Of a stretch of DNA of 64,000 bases, positions 8,790 through 18,038 are shown one piece after another (positions within the stretch are counted from its first letter, which is position 1; the number at the start of each line of letters is the position of its first letter). Origin of the DNA: Scatomonas sp963928055 (GTDB lineage: Bacteria; Bacillota; Clostridia; Lachnospirales; Lachnospiraceae); the NCBI GenBank assembly GCA_963928055.1, contig CAWVDN010000001.1, positions 806,001-870,000 on the forward strand, given 5' to 3'. The translations under genes and the position numbers were made by a program. The notes beneath the pieces were generated by a model, which saw only the letters and a list, made by a program, of their open reading frames with translations, was not told the origin of the DNA and searched no databases.

Positions 8790-9398
8790 CTAACTGAAAA
8801 ATTTATACAGCACGATGATAAACACATACAAATAGGTCAGGCAAAACAAAACGCTGACAAATGTCTCGATATCAAACATATCGCTGATGGTACGGAGCGC
8901 CAGCGTATTAGAAGGGAATTCATCTGTGTTTAAATGAAGTTCCGCGTCTTCACTGCCTTTGGGAACATTGTAAACGGAGATCGCATTACCGCTTCCTGCA
9001 TCCCTGGATATCAGGGTGAAAACGAACTCTTTGTTCCTGCACTCTTTTATATCGTCGAATTTAACTGTATAATATTTTCCATTCTTGATTTCTGATGCAT
9101 TTATCACACCGCTGCGGACTTCCGTACCTGTTTCCGCATCCAGGATCTGATACTGATACGTGGAGGTCAGCGCATTTCCGTAAGTCGCGCACATAAAGCT
9201 GACGCCGCTGAGAACCGGCTGCCTGCAGGTGAATTCCTGCTGTACCTTCAGATCCACCGTGAGTTCCCCCATATTTCCATACAGAGAGGAATCCACCGTC
9301 TTATCATAAACCGGTGTTTTTTTATCTGTATGCGCGTATAAAAAGGCAATGCCAACAATTATCGCTGCCGCAATGATATATTTGAAATATTTTTTCAT
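8790..9398 (-). CDS. Uncharacterised bitopic membrane protein in the polysaccharide operon
   Basis: A 202-residue protein that I do not recognise. It has an N-terminal membrane segment (YIIAAAIIVGIAFLYA, residues 7-22) and a C-terminal one (FVSVLFCLTYLYVFIIVLYKF). The roughly 140-residue middle part is rich in beta-strand patterns and should face outside. The gene is nine bases from its downstream neighbour and 15 bases from the exporter ATPase gene, so co-transcription is nearly certain. A role as an accessory to export or decoration of the polysaccharide is inferred from position only. Confidence 0.7.
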   Translation of the reverse strand: MKKYFKYIIAAAIIVGIAFLYAHTDKKTPVYDKTVDSSLYGNMGELTVDLKVQQEFTCRQPVLSGVSFMCATYGNALTSTYQYQILDAETGTEVRSGVINASEIKNGKYYTVKFDDIKECRNKEFVFTLISRDAGSGNAISVYNVPKGSEDAELHLNTDEFPSNTLALRTISDMFDIETFVSVLFCLTYLYVFIIVLYKFFS

Positions 9399-9413
9399 TT
9401 CTTATATCCTATC

Positions 9414-10145
9414 TTATGACATTTCATACTGCCGGCCGATCTCCTCCGCAGTACCCATCATTTTTATATGTCCTTTTTCCAGCCAGACCGCATGTCTGCA
9501 AATGGATTTTACCTGCTCAATGCTGTGGGAAACAAACAATACAGTAGTATCTTTTCCCATCATGTTTTTGATCCTCTCCTCGCACTTCTGCTGGAAACGA
9601 AAATCACCCACAGACAATACTTCATCGACGATCAGTATGTCCGGCTTTCCGATGGTTGCAATGGCAAAAGCCAGACGGGAAAGCATACCGGAAGAATAAT
9701 TTTTTACGGGGACATCCATAAATTCCCTCAGTTCAGAAAAATCCACAATATCCTCGTAATATTCCAGCATCTGCTTTCTTGAATACCCAAGGATCGCGCC
9801 GTTGAGGAAAACATTTTCTCTTCCTGTCAGATCAAAATCAAAGCCGGCTCCCAGTTCTATCAGCGGAGCTACGGTACCGAAAATCCGCACAGATCCTTCC
9901 GTGGGCTTCAGCACACCGGCGATCGTCTTCAAAAGAGTGCTCTTTCCGCTTCCGTTGAGACCGATCAGTCCGACCGAATCGCCGCGTTCCACCTGGAAAC
10001 TGATATTTTTAAGTGCCCAGAATTCATCGTACTGGATCTGTCCCTTCAGTCTGCGGATAAAATATTCTTTTATACTGTTGACCTTCTCCCTTTCCAGATT
10101 AAAGCGGACGGATACATTGTCAACATCAACCATTATCTCACTCAT
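9414..10145 (-). CDS. ABC transporter ATP-binding protein for polysaccharide export (Wzt/TagH/RgpD-like)
   Basis: A 243-residue ATPase with Walker A (GLNGSGKSTLLK), the signature YSSGMLSRLAFA, Walker B (DILIVDEVLSVGD) and the switch histidine in FVSHS. The VLSVGD form of Walker B is typical of O-antigen, teichoic-acid and rhamnan exporters. It powers flipping of a completed lipid-linked glycan across the membrane with the adjacent permease. It lacks the long C-terminal carbohydrate-recognition domain found in some Wzt proteins, so chain-end recognition is not expected. Nine bases separate it from the permease gene. Confidence 0.93.
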   Translation of the reverse strand: MSEIMVDVDNVSVRFNLEREKVNSIKEYFIRRLKGQIQYDEFWALKNISFQVERGDSVGLIGLNGSGKSTLLKTIAGVLKPTEGSVRIFGTVAPLIELGAGFDFDLTGRENVFLNGAILGYSRKQMLEYYEDIVDFSELREFMDVPVKNYSSGMLSRLAFAIATIGKPDILIVDEVLSVGDFRFQQKCEERIKNMMGKDTTVLFVSHSIEQVKSICRHAVWLEKGHIKMMGTAEEIGRQYEMS

Positions 10146-10154
10146 ATTTTTCCT

Positions 10155-10931
10155 TTATAAGTTCAGGATAAACGTATCCTGTTTTTTGTAAAATACGTAC
10201 AGACCGATCAGGATCACCACCGCGCACTCCGCCAGAGCTACTATGAAAGACAGCGGTCCCGGTACGATCCCGTTCAGGGCCAGATCCCGGAACATCTCTA
10301 CCATATTGGTCAGGGGGTTCAGCATAACAATTTTCCGGACGACCCCCGGCAGCATAGACAATGGATAGATGATCGGCGTCAGATACATCAGCGCTGTAAT
10401 AAAAACCCCGTACAGATGGATAATATCACGGAATTTCACCGCGTAAGCGGCCAGGATCAGCCCCACGCCGCTGGAGAACAGGACCACCAGAAAGATGGGG
10501 ATCACCGCCAGAAACATGGTATAGTGAAATTCCGCCCGGGTAGCCAGCATGACCACGATCAGCGCGGCAAACGTAGCCATGACATTGACAGCGCTGGAAA
10601 GTATCCTTGAAAGCACAAACAGATACTTGGGAATGTACGCCTTTTTGATCAGAGAAGCGCTGCCGATGATCGCTGTAAGAGCGCTGTTGGTGGATTCAGA
10701 ATAAAAGTTAAAGATCACCTGTCCGCTCATAATGTAAAGCGGAAAATTTTCTATATTATTCCGAAAAAGGTTGGAAAAAACAATACTCAGCACGATCATC
10801 TGGCAAAGAGGGCTCAGCAGGGACCATAATACCCCCAGCACAGAACGCCGGTATCTTGTCTTTATATCCCGCACCGCCAGTTCGCTGAGCAAAGGCTTAT
10901 ATTTTACAAAATTTTCGATATAAGCAGACAA
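10155..10931 (-). CDS. ABC-2 type permease for polysaccharide export (Wzm/TagG/RgpC-like)
   Basis: A 258-residue integral membrane protein with about six hydrophobic segments. The amphipathic N-terminus ends in the family motif DIKTRYRRSVLGVLWSLLSPL. It forms the channel half of the exporter with the ATPase encoded next. The start is a TTG at 10931 placed seven bases after GGAGGT. It is 15 bases downstream of rfbC, consistent with one operon making and exporting a rhamnose polymer. Confidence 0.93.
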   Translation of the reverse strand: MSAYIENFVKYKPLLSELAVRDIKTRYRRSVLGVLWSLLSPLCQMIVLSIVFSNLFRNNIENFPLYIMSGQVIFNFYSESTNSALTAIIGSASLIKKAYIPKYLFVLSRILSSAVNVMATFAALIVVMLATRAEFHYTMFLAVIPIFLVVLFSSGVGLILAAYAVKFRDIIHLYGVFITALMYLTPIIYPLSMLPGVVRKIVMLNPLTNMVEMFRDLALNGIVPGPLSFIVALAECAVVILIGLYVFYKKQDTFILNL

Positions 10932-10946
10932 AAAAATTACCTCCAG

Positions 10947-11507
10947 TTATCGTTTGTAACTCTCAAGCCCCGGCCATTTCTGATCTTTTTCCGATATGAT
11001 CAGATCGTCTACGGTCATGCCCTCAGGCAGAGGCCACTGCACACCGATGGACGGATCCTTCCAGGACAGGCCGCCTTCATCATTGGGGTGATAAAAATCT
11101 GTACATTTGTAGGCAAATTCCGCGCTGTCAGAAAGGACAATAAATCCATGGGCGAAATTCTTGGGGATAAAAAACTGCTTTTTATTTTCTGCCGAAAGGA
11201 TCACGCCGTGCCATTTTCCGTAAGTAGCCGATCCCTCCCGCAGATCCACTGCCACATCAAAGACCTCTCCGCTTACCACGCGGACCAGCTTGTCCTGCGG
11301 ATAGTTGATCTGAAAATGCAGTCCCCGCAGCACTCCTTTTCTGGAGGAAGACTGATTATCCTGGACAAATTCCATATCGATCCCCGCGGCTTTGTAATCG
11401 TTATAGTTGTATGTTTCCATAAAATAACCGCGTTCGTCTCCGTAAACGGCGGGAGTGATGATTTTCAATCCCTCGATCTCACAAGTTTCTACTGTTATTT
11501 TTCCCAT
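10947..11507 (-). CDS. rfbC: dTDP-4-dehydrorhamnose 3,5-epimerase
   Basis: A 186-residue cupin-fold epimerase. It converts dTDP-4-keto-6-deoxy-glucose to the L-rhamno form, the third step of dTDP-L-rhamnose synthesis. Motifs include RGLHFQ with the catalytic His, GEVFDVAVDLR, and NFAHGF further on. Length is typical. It lies 76 bases downstream of rfbD and is followed by the exporter genes. rfbA and rfbB are not in the window, so the earlier steps must be encoded elsewhere. Confidence 0.96.
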   Translation of the reverse strand: MGKITVETCEIEGLKIITPAVYGDERGYFMETYNYNDYKAAGIDMEFVQDNQSSSRKGVLRGLHFQINYPQDKLVRVVSGEVFDVAVDLREGSATYGKWHGVILSAENKKQFFIPKNFAHGFIVLSDSAEFAYKCTDFYHPNDEGGLSWKDPSIGVQWPLPEGMTVDDLIISEKDQKWPGLESYKR

Positions 11508-11583
11508 GATCTTACGCTCCTGCTTTCTGTATTTCTTTTGTATCGAGCCATTATAGCATCATATATGAAATCACGCAAGTTTT

Positions 11584-12459
11584 CTACTTTTCTTCAAAAA
11601 CGGCGCCGTCTTTCAGTTTATTACGGAGATATCTGCTCAGCGCGTCCTGCCAGGTCGGCAAAAGCTGAAATCCCTGTTCCGTAAGTTTGGACTTATCCAG
11701 CCTGCTGTTATGTGGCCGTTTTGCCTTGGAGGGGAACTCTTCGCTGGTCAGAGGGGTAACCGCCACTTCCGGCATCCCTGCCTGGCGGTAGATCTCTTTT
11801 GTAAATTCATACCAGCTGCAGTAGCCTTCGTTGGACGCATGATAAATACCATACTTATCTGTCGCCACCATTTCCGCCAGCAGAGCAGCCAGATCCCGGG
11901 TGTAGGTCGGCGAGCCGATCTGGTCCGCAACCACCCCTACTTTTCCGTTTTTCTTTCCCAGGCGAAGCATGGTATTAATAAAGTTGTGGCCGTTTTCCCC
12001 AAACACCCACTCCGTGCGCACGATAAAATAAGATTTTACGTAACGCTGCACTTCCTTTTCCCCGTCATATTTCGCCTGTCCGTAAACATTCAGGGGCTTC
12101 ACCACCGGATCCTCCGGTTTCCAGGGCCTCGTACCCTCCCCGTCAAATACATAATCTGTGCTGATATAAATCATCTTCAGATTCTTTTCCCCGCAGACCC
12201 TGGCAATATTGGCTGTTCCGTCCACATTTACCCGCCTGCATAATTCCACATGGTCCTCTGCCGCGTCCACTGCTGTGTAGGCCGCACAGTGGATCACCGC
12301 CTCCGCGCCGGAATCCTTGATCACTCTGCGGGTTTCGTCCGCGTCTGTGATATCCATCTCGTCTATATCCACGCCGATCGCGATGTGATCTCTTTTTTCC
12401 AGTTCCTGGACTACGTGATAGCCCAACTGTCCCTTGACACCGGTAACCAGCACCTTCAT
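11584..12459 (-). CDS. rfbD: dTDP-4-dehydrorhamnose reductase
   Basis: A 291-residue short-chain dehydrogenase that performs the last step of dTDP-L-rhamnose synthesis with NAD(P)H. It shows the N-terminal Rossmann motif GVKGQLGYHV, STDYVFDG near residue 105, and the catalytic YGQAK (Tyr-x-x-x-Lys). The start has GAGGTTGAGG upstream and sits four bases from the end of the preceding epimerase gene. Confidence 0.96.
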   Translation of the reverse strand: MKVLVTGVKGQLGYHVVQELEKRDHIAIGVDIDEMDITDADETRRVIKDSGAEAVIHCAAYTAVDAAEDHVELCRRVNVDGTANIARVCGEKNLKMIYISTDYVFDGEGTRPWKPEDPVVKPLNVYGQAKYDGEKEVQRYVKSYFIVRTEWVFGENGHNFINTMLRLGKKNGKVGVVADQIGSPTYTRDLAALLAEMVATDKYGIYHASNEGYCSWYEFTKEIYRQAGMPEVAVTPLTSEEFPSKAKRPHNSRLDKSKLTEQGFQLLPTWQDALSRYLRNKLKDGAVFEEK

Positions 12460-12463
12460 GACC

Positions 12464-13306
12464 TCAACCTCCCTGTCTGTTATTTAATATCCGCTGCATT
12501 TTTTCCGGATTTCCCCATTCTCCCGGGGAATCATACGGGCGATCCGGGAACGCTCCGTATTCCAGCCGGATGTCCAGGCCTTTCTCCCGGATAAACTCCT
12601 CTACCTTTTCCGCCAAGGAAACCGGCTGGCCTGTGCATACATTGATGATCCCGGTAACTTCTTTCTGGGTAGAAGCAAGGGCAATATATTTTGCCAGTGT
12701 TTCTACATCTATAAAATCATATTTGTTTTTGCCGGAAGTAAAGGGGAAAGTTTTTCCCCCTGCCTGGGCTGTCTGCAGGATCTTTGTAAAAATGGAATGA
12801 TTTTTTGTATCGTCTCCAAGGATGTAGTACGCTCTCAGCCAATAAAGATTCACTTCTTTTTCCGCTGTAAGCTGCAGCAGAGACTGCCGCAGGGCATTTT
12901 TGGCTACGCCGTACTGAGACAGCGGATTGCAGGGTGTGTTTTCATCAATAGCCCCTTCCCAGTAGCCGATTTCGTGCATGGTCCCCATAACCGCAAGATT
13001 TTTCAGACCGCCTTCCATCATGTAGCGAAGGAAACGGCAGTGGCCCGACAGATCCTCCATATGCGTAGCGGCGTTGTGTACAAATCCGTTTCTCCAGGCA
13101 AGATGAATACAGATATCCGGTTTTCCAAATTCCGCGTAGATATCCGGGCAATCGTCAAAAATCGAACGGTTTACGATCTCCGCCCGGGGATCCACCCCCG
13201 CATTGCGGACATCCGCGGCGATCACCGAATACCCCAGATCCAGCAGGCTTTTTACCACATGCCTTCCGATATAGCCTCCAGAACCTGTCACTAACACTTT
13301 TTCCAT
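12464..13306 (-). CDS. NAD-dependent sugar epimerase/dehydratase
   Basis: A 280-residue extended short-chain dehydrogenase. The N-terminus has TGSGGYIGRHVV for NAD binding and the active site has YGVAKN (Tyr-x-x-x-Lys). The family interconverts or reduces nucleotide sugars, for example 4-epimerases and 4-ketoreductases. Its place directly before rfbD and rfbC suggests that it makes a second deoxysugar, possibly from the same dTDP-4-keto-6-deoxy intermediate, but the substrate cannot be read. Only four bases separate it from rfbD. Confidence 0.85.
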   Translation of the reverse strand: MEKVLVTGSGGYIGRHVVKSLLDLGYSVIAADVRNAGVDPRAEIVNRSIFDDCPDIYAEFGKPDICIHLAWRNGFVHNAATHMEDLSGHCRFLRYMMEGGLKNLAVMGTMHEIGYWEGAIDENTPCNPLSQYGVAKNALRQSLLQLTAEKEVNLYWLRAYYILGDDTKNHSIFTKILQTAQAGGKTFPFTSGKNKYDFIDVETLAKYIALASTQKEVTGIINVCTGQPVSLAEKVEEFIREKGLDIRLEYGAFPDRPYDSPGEWGNPEKMQRILNNRQGG

Positions 13307-13321
13307 CTTTTTTCCCTCTCT

Positions 13322-14341
13322 TTATTCAGCTTTTTTCTTTTCAAGAAAAATCCCCACTGTTTTATCATGCACCTTCTGAAGCAAAAACGCAACCACAAAA
13401 ATCACGCAGCAACAGCAGAGGAACAGCAGGTAACTGTTAAATCTGGTCAATTGGTAAAGATCAAATTTCGCTGTCACATAGAAAATGATCGTATGATGCA
13501 CGATGAAAATCGCATAGGAGTATTTACATATAATCGAACATATCCGCCTAAACGGCAGCCATCTGAGAAAATCCGCTGCCCAGACCATGATCAGAAATAC
13601 CGCTATTCCTATATAGGTAGCCTGCAGAGTCGGATCTATCTTCCATGGCTGATACCAGTTGAAAAGAATCACACCCAAAGAAATCAAGGCTGCCGGCCAC
13701 TTCACTTTTATACCACTGTATGTAAAAAACATCCCAAATAAAATTCTTGGCAGCAGTACCGGAAGGATCACCGAATTATACTGTGTAGGCCAGAACAGAA
13801 AAGCAGCATAAATCAGGATAGACACGACCGCCAGGCTGATCGGACTCTTCAGAAGCCATTTCCTGAGCAGAGGGAAAAAAGGATAAAACAGGATAATCAT
13901 TCCCAGGAACCATTCCCCTACCATAGCAAATGTGGACTGTCCAAAGACTTGCGCATACATGTCAAGGCCCAAGACGCTGTAAATGATTTTATATTTCGGC
14001 ACCCCAGCGGGCAGCCCTGCATTCCGGTAAAAACTATACAAAAAGAAAAACAGATACCCCAGCCAGAACATGGGATAAATACCCCAGAACCGTTTGGAAA
14101 AATACGTGCGGAGGCTGCACTTTTCTTTATATACGTACATTAAGGAAGCCCCGGAAATGATCAGAAAAAGCGAAACTCCAAGATCGCCAATATAAACATT
14201 GCTGAATGACAGCCCCAGCACAGCTTTTTCCGGCATCTGAGGGCTTGTGTACACGAAAAGAGCGTTGTAATGGGTAAGCACGATCAAAATCGTCGCCGCA
14301 GCCCGCACAAAATCCAGATAGAATATCCTTTCTCTTTTCAT
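13322..14341 (-). CDS. Acyltransferase 3 family membrane protein
   Basis: A 339-residue protein with about ten hydrophobic segments. It starts with the family opening IFYLDFVRAAATILIVLTHY, which carries the conserved His of acyltransferase-3 proteins (OafA/WecH type). These enzymes usually add acetyl or succinyl groups to sugars at the membrane. Here it probably acetylates the rhamnan-type polymer or its side chain. It is 15 bases from the next gene and 19 bases from the RgpF-like gene. The acyl donor and acceptor site are unknown. Confidence 0.82.
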   Translation of the reverse strand: MKRERIFYLDFVRAAATILIVLTHYNALFVYTSPQMPEKAVLGLSFSNVYIGDLGVSLFLIISGASLMYVYKEKCSLRTYFSKRFWGIYPMFWLGYLFFFLYSFYRNAGLPAGVPKYKIIYSVLGLDMYAQVFGQSTFAMVGEWFLGMIILFYPFFPLLRKWLLKSPISLAVVSILIYAAFLFWPTQYNSVILPVLLPRILFGMFFTYSGIKVKWPAALISLGVILFNWYQPWKIDPTLQATYIGIAVFLIMVWAADFLRWLPFRRICSIICKYSYAIFIVHHTIIFYVTAKFDLYQLTRFNSYLLFLCCCCVIFVVAFLLQKVHDKTVGIFLEKKKAE

Positions 14342-14360
14342 CCTTCCCCCTCCGGCATTT

Positions 14361-17072
14361 TTATTTTTTGAACACTTTTGTCCTCAGACTCTCGACCATA
14401 CTGCTCTGCCGTATTTCCTGAGCAAATCCCGAATCCAATATCTGGGCGCTGACCTCTATGCTGCTGGGATTACCCTGTCTGATTTTCCAGGTCAACTGAG
14501 GATCCTCTCCCGGAAAATATACAGTGTTTCCTTGGCAATTTCCATTCGTTTTACAATCTGAAGCGCTGACGATCTCGCTCTTTCCCTCGCCATAATTCAT
14601 TCGGATCTGAAGATTGCCTAGAGCAAACGTTCCTTTTTCTGCAGGGTCAAAACGCAGACGTTTAATCTGACTTCCTATCGCTTCCCGAGCCAGCTGGAAT
14701 TTCACCTTCAATTCACCATTTTCCCCTGCATTAACCGCAGTCATGGTATTCTTTTCCTGCATTCCTTCCCCGCAGTCCCAGTATAATTTCGGTGTAATCC
14801 TCGGCTTTTTACTATTGCTCAATCCCTCTTCGATCATGTCCTGTGTAATCTGGTTGCTGGCATTTCCGGCAAAAAACACAGATTCCATTCTCTCCTGTTC
14901 CTCACAGGGGATAAAGATCTGCGGATCTTCTCCCAAAAACAGGAATCCGTTTTTCAGGATGAATCCATTCGTGTCACAGATGGACATATCTATCCGTTTT
15001 GTAAAACCATCTCCATATTCCAGATTTCCATGGAACTTTTCGATAAAAAGCATTCCATTTTCTCCCGGATCAAGACGGAGACGGCGGATCGCCTTTTTCC
15101 CTGCCGGAATAGAAAATTCAATTCCAAAACGTCTTCCATGGAAAGAAACTTTTCCGGACACGGCAGACTCTTCACTGAATCCCTGTCCTTCATCGTAATA
15201 CAGTCTCATGGTGCTTCCCTGGCTCAGACCTTTATCCGTGTTATCAGCATACAGGTTATTTAATTCCTGATGAAGATCATTCATCGCCCGCACCGCAGGC
15301 CCCTGGGCAAACAGTCCGCTCAGCACATCTACAAATTTTCCTCCCAGTCCGTTAGACATCAGCCCCAGATTAATATTCCGCAGCATATAGTAAAGATCTG
15401 TGATCTCTATGGATGCCATAGAATCGCAAAATACCCATCCGGGATAATATCCCTGATCCTGTACTGCGAAGGAATAGATCCGTTCAATGGCGTGCATGAT
15501 CGTTCCATCCACTTTTTTACAGGGTTCCTCCGGAAAATCCTCATATTTCCACTGACGGTCATAGAGTTTTTTCATTGCTTTCGGGCGATACCAGAAAAAG
15601 CATCCCAACGCGGTAATGGGCGGCTGATCCTGCGAGATAGGCACACGTATCCCTAATTCTTTAGCCAGAGCTTTTGTAGCTTTATAATTTGCGCCCCATT
15701 CATTTCCCAGCGTAGGAAAATAATCCGCATGGCTTGGCGGCGCAGGCGTCAGCAGGCCAAGGCGGGGATTCTTCTCAAAAGTGTCGATTATATTGCTGAC
15801 ATAAGCCTTATTTTTCAAAACACTTTCAAAACATTTATAAGCCCAGGAGGCTCCTACCGATTCCGTTTTTAACTGTGTTACCTTTTTATCATGAGCAAAG
15901 CACACGTAATCGTATTGAAGGATTTCCGGATTTACAGCCACTAAAACGGAACCCACATCCCGCCCCCGGTTAGGGATCAAAAGTATTTTACAGCGATTGC
16001 AGGGCAGTCCTCGAAATCTTCGCTCCACCAACTGATACATTTTCTCGCTGCCGACCGTAATAAATACATCTGTCTGCTCCGGCATGGAACATGCATAATG
16101 GTAACTCTCATCTAAAAGATCCTCGTAGAACAGATGCATGACCAACGCCACCTTACGCTTCTTCAGGATTTCCGTAAGATCTGTTCCCCGCTCCGAAGAA
16201 AGAATATAATTCAGATGCAGACACTGCTTGATCTCTGCCTGATTACAACTTCTAAGAATATTTTCCCAGATCAGATCCACATCATAGGCAGTCTCATTCT
16301 TCAGATATTCCATAAGTTCATAAGAAGGCTCGCCGATACAGCCCTGCAAAAAATCACTGTAATTATGGAAAAAACTGCGTCTCTTAAAAATCGGGCACCG
16401 TTTTTCCTGCATTAAGCGTTTCGGTACTTTCAGCAGAGGATATTCTGTAAATTTTTTAAGATCGTCGGTATTTACATAGACATCCCACTGAAATCCCTGA
16501 GTTGCAAAATAATGGGTAAAATAAGATTCATGATAGGCAACAGATTCAGCATAGCTTCTGATCGGCGGTATATTTTTCCAGTAATCCTGGAAAACCTGAC
16601 TTGAAAACATATTTCTTCGTACAGCAATAAAATGCGACTGTATATGCTCTCGTATATACCCGCATTCAATCATTCCAAACGGATCCGCGTTTACTTTATG
16701 AAATTTTGTAATCCCCCAAAAATCCAGATCTTTTCTGGCATCCATTGCAGTAAACATTTCAGCAAACGGAAATACCGGTCCCATAATCGTACAATTCATA
16801 AGGATTACTTCTTCATAAGACGAAAGCTTTTCCCATCCTACGGACAACAGCGCTTCTCTGTAAGCCCATACATCAAAGCCTTTGTTTTCCCTCTCTATGA
16901 TCTGATCCGTAAGGGTTGAAAACTTTTTTCTTCCCTCTTCTTTCAGTTTTCCGTTGCTAACGATCAAAAGATCTTTACAAGACTTCATTAAATCTTCCAG
17001 AAGTACAAGATTGTAATTATCAACAACTCCCTGTCCGTCATAGAAAAAATAAATTACCAGTCTGTTATTCAT
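14361..17072 (-). CDS. RgpF-like rhamnan synthesis protein with duplicated C-terminal beta domain
   Basis: A 903-residue protein. Its N-terminal half matches the rhamnan synthesis F family: RLVIYFFYDGQGVVDNYN, then ENKGFDVWAYREALL. A second glycosyltransferase-like unit around residues 310-560 includes LLIPNRGRDVGS. In streptococci RgpF completes rhamnose-glucose polysaccharide backbones. The C-terminal third (about 15215-14440) holds two copies of a roughly 120-residue unit, marked by RRLRLDPGENG / KRLRFDPAEKG and LGEDPQIF / PGEDPQLT. The ATG at 17072 is preferred over one 14 codons upstream because AGGGAGAG precedes it; it overlaps the upstream gene by eight bases. Codon use looks AT-richer than in genes beyond 20.3 kb. 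Confidence 0.85.
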   Translation of the reverse strand: MNNRLVIYFFYDGQGVVDNYNLVLLEDLMKSCKDLLIVSNGKLKEEGRKKFSTLTDQIIERENKGFDVWAYREALLSVGWEKLSSYEEVILMNCTIMGPVFPFAEMFTAMDARKDLDFWGITKFHKVNADPFGMIECGYIREHIQSHFIAVRRNMFSSQVFQDYWKNIPPIRSYAESVAYHESYFTHYFATQGFQWDVYVNTDDLKKFTEYPLLKVPKRLMQEKRCPIFKRRSFFHNYSDFLQGCIGEPSYELMEYLKNETAYDVDLIWENILRSCNQAEIKQCLHLNYILSSERGTDLTEILKKRKVALVMHLFYEDLLDESYHYACSMPEQTDVFITVGSEKMYQLVERRFRGLPCNRCKILLIPNRGRDVGSVLVAVNPEILQYDYVCFAHDKKVTQLKTESVGASWAYKCFESVLKNKAYVSNIIDTFEKNPRLGLLTPAPPSHADYFPTLGNEWGANYKATKALAKELGIRVPISQDQPPITALGCFFWYRPKAMKKLYDRQWKYEDFPEEPCKKVDGTIMHAIERIYSFAVQDQGYYPGWVFCDSMASIEITDLYYMLRNINLGLMSNGLGGKFVDVLSGLFAQGPAVRAMNDLHQELNNLYADNTDKGLSQGSTMRLYYDEGQGFSEESAVSGKVSFHGRRFGIEFSIPAGKKAIRRLRLDPGENGMLFIEKFHGNLEYGDGFTKRIDMSICDTNGFILKNGFLFLGEDPQIFIPCEEQERMESVFFAGNASNQITQDMIEEGLSNSKKPRITPKLYWDCGEGMQEKNTMTAVNAGENGELKVKFQLAREAIGSQIKRLRFDPAEKGTFALGNLQIRMNYGEGKSEIVSASDCKTNGNCQGNTVYFPGEDPQLTWKIRQGNPSSIEVSAQILDSGFAQEIRQSSMVESLRTKVFKK

Positions 17073-18021
17073 GAATACTCTCCCTCTTTTTAAGTTCTTT
17101 TCGTTTTTCCTCACATTGTATCAGCTGCATTTCAAAATTCTGCCGGCCTTGCTGTACCACAGAAGATAACAACAATCCGGAAAAAAATGAGATGATCGCA
17201 GCCAGATATACAAATCCGCAGACAATGAGAGTTGGGAAATTAGGAACTAACCCCGTTCTGAAAAAAGTGACCAGTATCGGTATCATAAATACGGTACTTA
17301 ATACTGCCAAAAAACATGCAAACAAAGAATAAAAGCCAACCGGTTTATAAATACGATACAAACGCGCAATGGTTTTGAGTACTTTAAATCCGTCGCTGTA
17401 AGTGTTTAATTTTGATTCGCTTCCTTCCGGCCGATCGCGGTATTCAATTACCACATTCTCTACCCTGAGATTTTTATCTACGGCATGAATGCTCATTTCC
17501 GTTTCAATTTCAAACCCCTTTGAAAGTATCGGAAATGTTTTCACAAAATTATAGCTGAACGCCCGATAGCCTGTCATAATATCTTTTATATTGCTCTTAA
17601 AAAGGCGATTAATGGTTTTTCTCACCAGCGAATTCCCGGCATTATGAAAAGGTCTTTTATTTTCTGTAAAATATGTGGAAGAGAGCCGGTCTCCAACGAC
17701 CATATCCGCCTGCTTTTCCAATACAAGCTCTGCCATCCGGCGTCCGTATTCCGCCGGATATGTATCATCTCCATCCACCATCAGATACACTTCCGCATCG
17801 ATCTCCCGAAACATTCTTCTGATCACATTGCCTTTTCCCTGCATATATTCGTGGCGGACCACTGCCCCTGCTTCTGCCGCGATCCTCGCAGTATCATCTG
17901 AAGAATTATTGTCATATACATAAATGACTGCTTCCGGTAGTTCCTTTTTCCAGTCTTCAACCACTTTTTGAATGGTCCTGCTTTCGTTGTAGCATGGAAT
18001 CAGGACTGCTATTTTATCCAT
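17065..18021 (-). CDS. Membrane-anchored GT2, polyprenyl-phosphate glycosyltransferase-like
   Basis: A 318-residue protein of the dolichol-phosphate mannosyltransferase type. Its GT2 domain has IAVLIPCYNESRTIQKVV, the nucleotide loop YDNNSSDDT and the metal motif VDGDDTY. Two membrane segments follow at about residues 230-250 and 265-290. Such enzymes load one sugar onto undecaprenyl phosphate for transfer outside the membrane, as GacI does for the group A Streptococcus side chain. The neighbouring phosphoglycerol transferase-like gene fits side-chain decoration. The sugar is unknown. Confidence 0.82.
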   Translation of the reverse strand: MDKIAVLIPCYNESRTIQKVVEDWKKELPEAVIYVYDNNSSDDTARIAAEAGAVVRHEYMQGKGNVIRRMFREIDAEVYLMVDGDDTYPAEYGRRMAELVLEKQADMVVGDRLSSTYFTENKRPFHNAGNSLVRKTINRLFKSNIKDIMTGYRAFSYNFVKTFPILSKGFEIETEMSIHAVDKNLRVENVVIEYRDRPEGSESKLNTYSDGFKVLKTIARLYRIYKPVGFYSLFACFLAVLSTVFMIPILVTFFRTGLVPNFPTLIVCGFVYLAAIISFFSGLLLSSVVQQGRQNFEMQLIQCEEKRKELKKRESIHE

Positions 18022-18038
18022 TTTCTGCCTCCAATTTT

